Notes: generated by a model not told the origin, from the letters alone. 15,190 nucleotides of DNA from an uncultured Clostridia bacterium (GCA_937894955.1 CALAXO010000049.1:1-15190); one strand, 5' to 3'; counted from the first letter of the stretch, positions 7,829 to 15,136 are shown. Translations and numbers: made by a program.

Positions 7829-8452
7829 TCACTGAGCTTTGATTGCTTCAAGCCAGTCGAAAGACAGTGCAAATCCCTGTTCTGCCGTTTTCGAAACAGT
7901 TTCGCCGTTGGCTGCATACAATGCCTGTGTATTGTTCAAAAGCCAAGCCCCGTTTTCAACAATTTGGCTTCCGCTGAGGAAGAAAACATATTCCGAACCG
8001 ACTTCAATTTCGGGACTGTCTTCATATTGGTAAACGGTATCCTCAGTTTCTCCTCCCAAAAGCATTACTTTAAGCACATCTCCGCTGCTTGCTGCACCGG
8101 AGTAGCTTTCCTGCACGCGAACCTCATAGACTGTCACAACAGTCTGCTCGTTGTCCTGCCCTGCTTCTGCGGATTCTGCGCCGCTTTCCGGAATACGAAG
8201 AGACATCGATTCATATCGCTCGGACAGCACCGTTCCGTATACGACATATTCTGCGTGAGCCGAAAGATCATCAACTGACGTATATTCCGGATAATCTGCG
8301 GAACAGACAATCGTTTTTTTATCCTGTTTCTGTGAAGCACTGCCGCCTGTTTGCAGGTTGTCGTTTGTTTTCCCTTTTGAACCGCAGGCAGCCGTTGTTA
8401 AAACTAACATTGCCGCCAGAAGCACAACACACAGCGTTTTGAATGGTTTCAT
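7829..8452 (-). CDS. Lipoprotein of unknown function, coupled to the protease gene
   Basis: 207 residues. It starts MKPFKTLCVVLLAAMLVLTTAAC: signal peptide and lipobox TAAC with the lipidated Cys at 23, then a polar linker (residues ~24-46). The soluble part (about 55-207) begins SVDDLSAHAEYVVYGTVLSE, has TVVTVYEVRVQESYSG and GDVLKVMLLGG strands and ends with VGSEYVFFLSG. This pattern (a 'DLxxxAxxVVxGTV' strand, a strand pair, then 'VGxxYVxFL') recurs in Gram-positive exported proteins of unknown role with a small beta-barrel look. ATG 8452 follows the protease stop by 2 nt and its GGAGG site (complement of 8462-8466) lies inside the end of the protease gene, so translation is coupled. It may be a partner, chaperone or inhibitor of the protease; this is inference from gene order. 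Confidence 0.8.
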   Translation of the reverse strand: MKPFKTLCVVLLAAMLVLTTAACGSKGKTNDNLQTGGSASQKQDKKTIVCSADYPEYTSVDDLSAHAEYVVYGTVLSERYESMSLRIPESGAESAEAGQDNEQTVVTVYEVRVQESYSGAASSGDVLKVMLLGGETEDTVYQYEDSPEIEVGSEYVFFLSGSQIVENGAWLLNNTQALYAANGETVSKTAEQGFALSFDWLEAIKAQ

Positions 8453-8454
8453 GT

Positions 8455-10281
8455 TTATTTGCCTCCATTTTTATTATATTTCGCAACTACATTCGCTATA
8501 TCGTATACAGTTGGAGAAATCATTATATTTCGGTTTCTTGTGTACTTCATTATTGAATCCTGCTCCGTTACAGGATTGTCTGCAAGCCAAATCGTATGAC
8601 CCAATTCATGCACCAAAACGCTCTGTATGAAATTCGCTAAATTTCCTGTCGAAGCGTCCCTTGTTATTGTTCTTGAATTCAACTCAATCTTAAATCTTGT
8701 TAACTCACTCCCCGACCTTTCTAAAGCATACGTAATGCCATAAGCATCGTAATCATATTGGCTAACATAAATTCTGTTTGTCGAGCTGCTCGATGTATAA
8801 AAGTTTATCGGCGCGGATGAATTATTCCAATTATATCTTGACTGGTTCACCGCCGCTTGCCATGTACCGTTAAAGCTATACGGATAGACATATATCGACT
8901 TGCTTGCCGTCCCATATGGAAGATACTGTCCTTCTTTGTACATGATATGTAATTCAGGTTTGTTGGGCGATGCTGCATCGGACGAATAAAACGTTGTCCA
9001 ATGTGATGTGGTCGATTCTACATCGTCCCTAAGAACAAAACCGTAATTTTTATACGTGCCAGCATACCAACTTCTTACAATGTCAGTTACATAGATTTTG
9101 TACCAATCATTTGAAGCTTGATACGTGCCTGAGGATACATTAACCGTGTTATATCTCGGTCTGTTTTCCCACGTTAATGTGCTCGGAGTCCAGTGTTTGG
9201 TTACGCGATATGCCTTAACCTCCGGAGTGCTGCCGCTGTGATATTTTATGTTCATGTATGCCGCCGATATGCTATCAGCCGTTATAAAGGACGGAAGGTC
9301 GAATTTAATGTACGTTCTTCTGAGTTCATATGTCTCATCATGTCCGGTTCTGAGCCAGTTCTGCATATAGTAGTTGGCTGTTGGATAGCGACTTGATACA
9401 AACGTATCTTTCGTTTTGTTCGCTCCGGTTACCATCACAGAGGGATCAATCAGTACAGGAAATACCCTTTCCGTATCATCAAGATAATCTGAAGTGAATG
9501 CAACTTTAATGGTTGTTTTTTGGTCACTTACTTTCTCGACGATATACTCCATTTTGTCAGTAAATTTACCTGCCGAGTCCACAGCAAACAGTGATCCAAA
9601 CTCGAACACCTGCTTCCCCTGTCGGTTATATACGCATAACCTGTCACTGTTATTCTTCTTTATGGTGCAATTCGATGTGTCAAACTCGAACCAATACTCT
9701 GACGGCGCACTTGAATTTTTCAATATAATGTATTCCTTTACGCAATCATTTTGGACCGAATAAACAAGATCTGTATGTTCCTGCGCTTCGGAATATGTTA
9801 TGCAACTGTCGGATCGCAAGTCAAAATCTTTAAATTCGTATGCGTTTCCTTTTGTTCCTGTCCTAACAGTTTTTGCTGTTGAATCAACCAGGGAAAACGC
9901 AAGCGTTTCATCGCCCGACTTTATCAGCAGACTCGGTTTTTTATCCGAAAAATAGACCTTAACTGAGTTTGCAGCATTTGTGAACTTATATAAGTTCGCG
10001 TTGTTTCTGTATTCAACAGGTTCAACTGTATTGTCGATTTTCGTATAGTTGCCGTTTTCATCTTGAAAATACTTGTCCTCTGCATAAACAACGCATTCGT
10101 ATGTTCCATCCGATAACAAGTATGTGTCAGAATTTGGCTTCCTCATTTCAGGAACTTCGGTTACGCGTTGTTTCTCGTCCCGACTCGAACTGCTGATTTC
10201 ATCAGCCGTTAAAAACGCGGGACTGTAACAAGTCAGCATCATTATAATGCTCAGCAAGATTGCTAACGCCCTTCTCATCAT
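8455..10281 (-). CDS. Secreted DNRLRE / metzincin-like metalloprotease with WapA/Rhs-type N-terminus
   Basis: 608 residues from ATG 10281; a second ATG (10278) follows directly, and GGGGAGG lies 6 or 9 nt upstream of the two. Signal peptide at about 1-25 (RRALAILLSIIMMLTC, cut near FLTA). Residues ~45-285 match the N-terminus of clostridial WapA/Rhs-type wall proteins (phrases TYLLSDGTYECVVYAED, YTKIDNTVEPVEYRNN, DLVYSVQNDCVKEYIILK, VFPVLIDPS). A DNRLRE beta domain spans 291-449 (DTFVSSRYPTANYY, YIKFDLP, STLTWENRP). C-terminal region 455-608 has the zinc-protease motif HELGHTIWLAD (His558, Glu559, His562, probable third ligand Asp568) and a Met-turn DSIMKY (Met578), as in metzincins. The usual Gly of HExxHxxGxxH/D is Trp here. 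It is likely active at or beyond the cell wall. First gene of its operon. Confidence 0.87.
   Translation of the reverse strand: MMRRALAILLSIIMMLTCYSPAFLTADEISSSSRDEKQRVTEVPEMRKPNSDTYLLSDGTYECVVYAEDKYFQDENGNYTKIDNTVEPVEYRNNANLYKFTNAANSVKVYFSDKKPSLLIKSGDETLAFSLVDSTAKTVRTGTKGNAYEFKDFDLRSDSCITYSEAQEHTDLVYSVQNDCVKEYIILKNSSAPSEYWFEFDTSNCTIKKNNSDRLCVYNRQGKQVFEFGSLFAVDSAGKFTDKMEYIVEKVSDQKTTIKVAFTSDYLDDTERVFPVLIDPSVMVTGANKTKDTFVSSRYPTANYYMQNWLRTGHDETYELRRTYIKFDLPSFITADSISAAYMNIKYHSGSTPEVKAYRVTKHWTPSTLTWENRPRYNTVNVSSGTYQASNDWYKIYVTDIVRSWYAGTYKNYGFVLRDDVESTTSHWTTFYSSDAASPNKPELHIMYKEGQYLPYGTASKSIYVYPYSFNGTWQAAVNQSRYNWNNSSAPINFYTSSSSTNRIYVSQYDYDAYGITYALERSGSELTRFKIELNSRTITRDASTGNLANFIQSVLVHELGHTIWLADNPVTEQDSIMKYTRNRNIMISPTVYDIANVVAKYNKNGGK
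8578..8610 (-). other. Zinc-binding motif HELGHTIWLAD of the metalloprotease
   Basis: The complement of 8578-8610 encodes residues 558-568. The two His and the Glu of HExxH are intact. The position six after the second His is Asp, as in snapalysin-type metzincins, rather than the His of matrixins. Trp replaces the Gly normally three residues after the second His. The Met-turn Met lies 10 residues beyond the Asp, a short but plausible spacing. Confidence 0.8.
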
Positions 10282-10335
10282 TATTGACCTCCCCACAACA
10301 TCCAAATTTAAGATATATGAGCTATCATCAGCTTC

Positions 10336-10363
10336 ATTATAACACACAATATTCATTTGTCAA
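10336..10363 (-). promoter_or_regulatory. Near-perfect SigA promoter of the protease operon
   Basis: On the - strand: -35 TTGACA (complement of 10358-10363, 6/6), a 16-bp spacer, and -10 TATAAT (complement of 10336-10341, 6/6). Upstream of the -35 on that strand is an A/T tract (10375-10395) that could act as an UP element. Transcription would start near 10329, with a ~48-nt leader to ATG 10281. It predicts strong transcription unless a regulator blocks it. Confidence 0.85.
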
Positions 10364-10553
10364 CGGCTTTGCGCATTTTTTTAAAAAAATTTTTCGGTAT
10401 TTATGCGGTAATTTTTTCGGCATTCGGACAAATGCAATATCTCCGCCGACTCAATATATTAATAATATCCCGGAGGGCTCCGATTTATTCGGATTTGAAC
10501 ACATCGTTTCGCCTTCCGCGACAGGATGCGGCAAAAAAAGCGGCGAAACGGAC
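10364..10553. promoter_or_regulatory. Divergent intergenic region with A/T tract and nested inverted repeats
   Basis: Between the divergent protease and Spo0A-like genes (335 bases without a gene in total). Contents, left to right: A/T tract 10375-10395; TTCGGCA at 10416-10422, whose complement TGCCGAA fits the Spo0A-box pattern TGNCGAA (a short motif, possibly chance); CGGAG/CTCCG palindrome at 10471-10482; TCCGA/TCGGA at 10479-10493; and GTTTCGCC (10506-10513) with its perfect inverse GGCGAAAC (10542-10549), enclosing CCGC/GCGG (10516-10519 and 10528-10531). GCGGCAA (10528-10534) can pair instead with TTGCCGC (10554-10560), which contains the proposed -35. Structure is seen; an operator role is inference. 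Confidence 0.5.
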
Positions 10554-10582
10554 TTGCCGCCGCATTCCGACTGTGCTAAACT
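10554..10582 (+). promoter_or_regulatory. Probable promoter of the Spo0A-like regulator gene
   Basis: -35 TTGCCG (10554-10559, 4/6), 17-bp spacer, -10 TAAACT (10577-10582, 4/6). Start would be near 10589, with a leader of about 28 nt including the GGAGGAGG ribosome site. The match is moderate; spacing and position are right. Confidence 0.5.
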
Positions 10583-10616
10583 AACAGCAGTAATCTGCGG
10601 AGGAGGAATCCCGAAC

Positions 10617-11858
10617 ATGGACAAACCGAATAAGACCGACAATGCGGAACAACCTGCCGAAGCAGCGGATACAGAGGGCGGATTGACAGCCGAAAAACCG
10701 CGCAGCAGACACAGAAAAACTTCGATTGCACACATTGCAACCGTGTGCGGCAGTGTTTACACCGGCGGCAAAACGGCAAAAAGCATAAAAAAGCAGGCTG
10801 AGCAAAGCACTGTCTCGCCCGCTGACGCTGAAATTATCGAAATGCCCGAACCTGTCGGTTTGTATGAAGCGGATTGCCTCCGTAAACCTGAAGACAGTGA
10901 AGACGCCTCGCCTTACGATCCGCTTTCGGCAGTCTGCCTGAACGGCAGGCGTTCCGTTGAGGAACTGATGGAAACATGTAACCTGTCGGATATTGACAGA
11001 CTTCGCGGTATCGTTGTTTGTGAGGAACGTCCCTTAAATAAGAAGCGCGAATACGCAAACAGGCTTACCGAGCTTTTGGGAGGCACGCTGCATATGCTTC
11101 CGCCCGTTCGCAGCGGCAATGATGTTTGGAAAATGCTGTTTGATGAGATTCCTTCGGTTTTTGTCGTCAGCGTTTCCCTTCCCGATGTCGATGCGTTCGC
11201 ACTGATAAACACCCTTCGGCAGAGCAAGCTGTGCCGCAATGCACGTTTTTTTGTCTGCGCACCGAAAATGTCAAAGTCTCTTATCAGAATCAGCTGCAAT
11301 GAAAAGATTGCCGGACTGCTTTCATTTTCTGCTCCGGTCGAACAAACGGCCGCGGCCATAATCGAAAAATGTCTTGACTATGAAAAAAAACGCGGCAAAT
11401 CGGATCTTGAAGCACTTGAACAGGCAATTAATAACCCCGCATTTTTCAGCGAGATGGACGAACAGAAGCGGCGATATGCAATGGTGACCGATTCCGTACT
11501 TCTGCCGCTCGGACTGCAAAACGAGCATCGCGGTACGGAATTTCTGCGGCTGCTTGTCTGCATGCGCATATTCGGAGTCGATGCGGATCTAAAACACATG
11601 TATGAATACGTTGCAATGTATTATCACTCCACTCCGGCTGCGGTTGAAAGAGCAATTCGCTATTCCGTCGAGCGTGCATGGGAAGACGGAAATCTCTATA
11701 TGCAATTTGAACTTTTCGGCAACACAACCGATTCTGCAAAGGGCAAGCCGACAAATGCCGAATTCATCGCTACCGTCGTTCAGCATATTCGGAACAGACT
11801 TCAGCACGGCAGCGTGGTTCCGAAAGCATTTCCGGCGTGTGAACACGACGGGCAATGA
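10617..11858 (+). CDS. Spo0A-like DNA-binding regulator with degenerate receiver domain
   Basis: 413 residues from ATG 10617, with GGAGGAGG about 9 nt upstream; the frame upstream is just intergenic. Residues 1-128: polar, partly basic extension (RSRHRKTS, KTAKSIKKQ), unrecognised. Residues ~129-256 thread onto the Spo0A receiver: VVCEERP for the acidic pair, and VFVVSVSLPDVDAF where Spo0A has VLVLDIIMPHLDG. The phospho-acceptor Asp is therefore Ser185, and the conserved Lys and Thr also appear lost (FFVCAPK, LLSFSAP). Residues ~283-395 are a clear Spo0A C-terminal domain: TPAAVERAIRYSVERAW for the recognition helix region and KGKPTNAEFIATVV near the end. Spo0A itself is ~265 residues, so this is a paralogue, probably not controlled by phosphorylation. 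It precedes, in the same direction, the ABC transporter, a likely target. Domain call is firm; target is inference. Confidence 0.88.
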   Translation: MDKPNKTDNAEQPAEAADTEGGLTAEKPRSRHRKTSIAHIATVCGSVYTGGKTAKSIKKQAEQSTVSPADAEIIEMPEPVGLYEADCLRKPEDSEDASPYDPLSAVCLNGRRSVEELMETCNLSDIDRLRGIVVCEERPLNKKREYANRLTELLGGTLHMLPPVRSGNDVWKMLFDEIPSVFVVSVSLPDVDAFALINTLRQSKLCRNARFFVCAPKMSKSLIRISCNEKIAGLLSFSAPVEQTAAAIIEKCLDYEKKRGKSDLEALEQAINNPAFFSEMDEQKRRYAMVTDSVLLPLGLQNEHRGTEFLRLLVCMRIFGVDADLKHMYEYVAMYYHSTPAAVERAIRYSVERAWEDGNLYMQFELFGNTTDSAKGKPTNAEFIATVVQHIRNRLQHGSVVPKAFPACEHDGQ

Positions 11859-11860
11859 CT

Positions 11861-11891
11861 GAATTCTGCCTTTTTTTTGCCGCAGAAATTC
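11861..11891 (+). terminator. Weak hairpin with T8 after the Spo0A-like gene
   Basis: GAATTCTGC (11861-11869) can pair with 11882-11891 with one bulge, but the eight T lie in the loop. A second option is the short GGCA/TGCC stem (11851-11854 with 11867-11870) directly before the T8. Neither is a strong terminator, so read-through to the transporter gene is possible. Confidence 0.35.
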
Positions 11892-11936
11892 TCCATTGTT
11901 TTAACTTGTGTTAATGTTTTTTTAATAATTTTGCGT

Positions 11937-11942
11937 TATACT
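11937..11942 (+). promoter_or_regulatory. Possible -10 element before the ABC transporter gene
   Basis: TATACT lies 59 nt before the GTG start, downstream of a very T-rich stretch (11897-11932). I see no good -35 at 16-18 bp, so it may need an activator or be non-functional. The transporter could also be read from the regulator's transcript. Confidence 0.35.
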
Positions 11943-12000
11943 GTATGCAGGCGGACCGGCAGGATTCGGTTCGCAAATTTCGGCTCGGAGGCAACGGAAA

Positions 12001-15000
12001 GTGCTTGAAATAAAAAAAGTTTCCAAACAATATAAAACCGGTGATCTTGTTCAGAACGCATTGAGCAGCGTGAGCCTTGAATTCCGCAGCAATGAGTTTG
12101 TTGCGGTTTTGGGTCCAAGCGGTTCCGGCAAAACAACTTTGCTCAACATCATCGGGGGGCTTGACCGCTACGACAGCGGTGACCTCGTTATCAACGGTGT
12201 TTCCACAAAACAATATACAAGCCGCGACTGGGATACTTACAGAAATCATACTGTCGGGTTTGTTTTTCAGAGTTACAATTTGATTCTGCACCAATCCGTG
12301 CTTTCAAACGTTGAGCTTGCACTGACACTTTCCGGCGTATCCAAGCAGGAGCGGCGCAGGCGCGCATGTGAAGCATTGGAGCAAGTCGGACTCAAGGGGC
12401 AGGAACATAAACGGCCAAACCAAATGTCCGGCGGACAGATGCAGCGCGTTGCCATTGCACGCGCACTTGTTAACAACCCCGATATTTTGCTTGCGGATGA
12501 ACCCACCGGTGCGCTTGACAGCGAAACCGGAACCCAAGTTATGGAGCTGCTGAAAAAAGTCGCAAAAGACCGCCTTGTTATAATGGTTACACACAATGCC
12601 GAGCTTGCGGAACAGTATGCAACGCGAATTGTAAAGCTTCATGACGGTCAGATCTCAAGCGATACAAACCCCGTGAGAGATGACGAACGGACTTCAACTG
12701 AAGAAAATGAGCGTGATGCGGGCAGCTCCTTTGATAAAAAGCAAAAGGAAAAACGGACTTCTATGTCCTTTTTTACCGCGCTCTCGCTGAGCTTAAACAA
12801 CCTTTCAACGAAAAAGGGCAGGACTTTTCTGACCTCTTTTGCGGGTTCGATAGGTATTATCGGCATTGCACTGATTCTTGCGCTTTCAACCGGAATTCAG
12901 AACTATGTCAATGCAATCCAGAAAGATACTTTGACATCCTATCCAATCACCGTTGAACGCGAACCGAATGATTTCATGAGCATGCTGACGGCAGCAAACG
13001 AAAAGACGGACGATGAAACGCTGAAGAACCGTGATTCAGATTCCGTTTACTCCGATCCTCGGCTCTACAAGATGCTGAACGCAACCGTTTCGGACGGAGA
13101 TGAAGTAAATGACCTTGTATCGTTTAAAAAATATATCGATTCCGAGCTTGATGCTTCAACCGCAAAGACCGATCTTCGTGAACACGTAAGCTCCGTGCGG
13201 TACGGCTACGGGCTTACTGTCAACGCGTATGTTATCGGCACGGACGGAAAATATCACAGCACGGATATGACCTCCGCTTTGTTTGCCGATGATGAAACAT
13301 CCGAAGGCGACAAGGGCGTCAGCATGATAAACATGATGACATCCCGAATGGGAAACATGAATCTTTGGGACGAAATCCTTTCCGGAGCGGACGGTGCGCT
13401 CGTTTCAGAGCTTGTTTTGAATCAATATGAGCTTGTTGCAGGCGAATGGCCGAAGAGTGCAAACGATATTGTTCTTGTTATTGATAAAAACAATGAAATA
13501 TCCGATGTTGCTTTTTATGCGCTCGGACTTATGGACACCGCCGAAATCACAAAGATTTTTAACTCCGTTCTTGCCGGTGAGGAAATCGTGACGGATACAC
13601 GCTCCGCAAAGTTTGAAGAGCTTATCGGCACCGAATTCAAGCTGATATTGAATTCAGATTATTATTCAAAATCGTATTCGGCCGACGGAAAAGGCGGTTC
13701 ATGGAAATATATCGGCGATGACGCTGCCGCTATGGAGCTTGTTATCAAAAACGGGCTTGATCTGCAGCTTGCCGGAATTATTCGCCCGAATGACAACACG
13801 GCGGCTTCAGTAAACGGAGTTTTCGGCTACACTTCCGCCCTTTCCGACTACATAATTCAGAAAACTAACGAAAGCGAAATTGTCCGCGAACAGCAATCTC
13901 CGGAAAATGCGAACCTTGACGTTTTAACCGGGCTTCCTTTCACTTTGGACTCCGAAAACGAACTGTCAGCAGAAAAAAAGGCAGAGGAAGTTACCGCTTA
14001 CTTCGCCTCCCTTACGGACATGCAGAAAACGGAAATCTATCAAAAAATCATTGCCGAACCCGAGCAGGCGGAGCTTGATTCAGCCGTCGATGAATATATG
14101 GCAATGTATCCGACGCGTGAATCAATGGTTCAGCTTGCGGCGGCAACATACGGGTTTGATACAGCAACCGCGGAGGAATATCTTTCCGACTATACGGATG
14201 AAGAGCTGCGGAATTTAATGCGCGAACAGCTCGTTTCTGCCGTAAAAAAGAAATATGCCGATAAAGCCGAAGCCGAAATCATGCAGATTATTTCCGAACA
14301 CTCCGCACCGAATGATCTTTTCGGCACGGCAGGGTATGCAGCGGTTGCGGATATTTTCGATAAAACAATTGCAAACGACACGCATGTTGAGAAGCTTGCG
14401 GAATACTATGATAAATTCATGCCGTCAAGAGTTTCCGGAACAACGCTTGACGAAACACTTGAAAAACTCGGTGCAGTCGATCCCGATTCGCCTAAAACCG
14501 TTAATTTGTATGCTGCAACATTTGAAGATAAGGAGGCTATTGCCGACAACATTGCGGAATACAACCGAAATGTAGCCGAAGATAAGGTTATTGAATACAC
14601 CGATTATGTTGCGCTGCTTATGTCCGGAGTTACGACAATGATTGATGCCGTTTCATACGGACTTATCGCTTTTGTCGCAATTTCTCTTGTTGTATCCTCA
14701 ATTATGATAGGCATAATTACCTATATCTCCGTGCTTGAACGCACGAAGGAAATCGGTATTCTGCGCTCCATCGGCGCATCAAAACGCGATATTTCATCCG
14801 TGTTCAATGCAGAAACTCTGATTATCGGTTTCTGTGCGGGTGTAATCGGAATAATCACATCAATGCTGCTGTGCATCCCGCTGAATCTTATCGTTCGGTC
14901 ACTCACCGGCATTGACACGCTGACGGCTGTCCTTCCGTGGCGTGCCGGCATAATACTGGTTCTGATAAGCATGATTTTGACACTTATTGCGGGCATCATA

Positions 15001-15054
15001 CCCTCACGGATTGCGGCGAATAAGGATCCCGTAACAGCGCTGAGAGCGGAATGA
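12001..15054 (+). CDS. ABC transporter fused ATPase-permease, MacB/FtsX type, very large ectodomain
   Basis: 1017 residues, start GTG 12001 with CGGAGG (11986-11991) 9 nt before it. The ATPase spans 1-220: Walker A GPSGSGKTT (38-46), signature MSGGQ (142-146), Walker B ILLADEP (162-168), H-loop His198; it is LolD/MacB-like (NIIGGLDRYDSG, DEPTGALDS). A charged linker (~225-253) follows, then TM1 ~275-297, an extracytoplasmic region ~298-882, TM2 ~883-908, TM3 ~935-965 and TM4 ~981-1003. ERTKEIGILRSIGAS (913-927) is the FtsX coupling motif. The topology equals MacB, but the ectodomain (~585 residues) is far larger; its last third (651-810) is Glu/Ala/Lys-rich and probably helical. Such transporters transmit ATPase movement across the membrane and act in peptide or lipoprotein export or defence; the substrate is unknown. 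Likely regulated by the upstream Spo0A-like protein. Confidence 0.88.
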   Translation: MLEIKKVSKQYKTGDLVQNALSSVSLEFRSNEFVAVLGPSGSGKTTLLNIIGGLDRYDSGDLVINGVSTKQYTSRDWDTYRNHTVGFVFQSYNLILHQSVLSNVELALTLSGVSKQERRRRACEALEQVGLKGQEHKRPNQMSGGQMQRVAIARALVNNPDILLADEPTGALDSETGTQVMELLKKVAKDRLVIMVTHNAELAEQYATRIVKLHDGQISSDTNPVRDDERTSTEENERDAGSSFDKKQKEKRTSMSFFTALSLSLNNLSTKKGRTFLTSFAGSIGIIGIALILALSTGIQNYVNAIQKDTLTSYPITVEREPNDFMSMLTAANEKTDDETLKNRDSDSVYSDPRLYKMLNATVSDGDEVNDLVSFKKYIDSELDASTAKTDLREHVSSVRYGYGLTVNAYVIGTDGKYHSTDMTSALFADDETSEGDKGVSMINMMTSRMGNMNLWDEILSGADGALVSELVLNQYELVAGEWPKSANDIVLVIDKNNEISDVAFYALGLMDTAEITKIFNSVLAGEEIVTDTRSAKFEELIGTEFKLILNSDYYSKSYSADGKGGSWKYIGDDAAAMELVIKNGLDLQLAGIIRPNDNTAASVNGVFGYTSALSDYIIQKTNESEIVREQQSPENANLDVLTGLPFTLDSENELSAEKKAEEVTAYFASLTDMQKTEIYQKIIAEPEQAELDSAVDEYMAMYPTRESMVQLAAATYGFDTATAEEYLSDYTDEELRNLMREQLVSAVKKKYADKAEAEIMQIISEHSAPNDLFGTAGYAAVADIFDKTIANDTHVEKLAEYYDKFMPSRVSGTTLDETLEKLGAVDPDSPKTVNLYAATFEDKEAIADNIAEYNRNVAEDKVIEYTDYVALLMSGVTTMIDAVSYGLIAFVAISLVVSSIMIGIITYISVLERTKEIGILRSIGASKRDISSVFNAETLIIGFCAGVIGIITSMLLCIPLNLIVRSLTGIDTLTAVLPWRAGIILVLISMILTLIAGIIPSRIAANKDPVTALRAE

Positions 15055-15100
15055 AACAGAATAATTCACATTTTGTCTCTTGCTTTAAGATGAAACAAAA

Positions 15101-15135
15101 AATATCGCGACTTTCATAAATTAAGTCGCGATATT
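15101..15135. terminator. Strong hairpin between convergent genes
   Basis: AATATCGCGACTT (15101-15113) pairs perfectly over 13 bp with 15123-15135, with a 9-nt loop. The - strand exit carries six T, the + strand exit only a weak T stretch. It therefore best terminates a - strand gene entering from the right, and may also stop the transporter transcript. Confidence 0.85.
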
Positions 15136-15136
15136 C

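Noticed and set aside
8089..8442. 117-codon open frame on the + strand opposite the lipoprotein gene
   Set aside because: No ribosome site or domain; the opposite strand encodes a protein with a clear signal peptide, lipobox and coupled start.
10260..10616. Longer start for the Spo0A-like gene (frame open from 10260)
   Set aside because: It would run through the protease gene's leader, both promoters and the inverted repeats, and the extra residues look like translated intergenic DNA; ATG 10617 has a strong GGAGGAGG site.
11601..11862. Overlapping + strand frame within the end of the regulator gene
   Set aside because: It is an out-of-frame shadow of the Spo0A-type DNA-binding domain, whose conserved residues define the true frame.
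11986..12000. Spo0A box in front of the ABC transporter gene
   Set aside because: The best candidates near 11965-11985 (TTCGGTT, TTCGCAA) miss key bases of TTCGNCA, so no box is claimed there.
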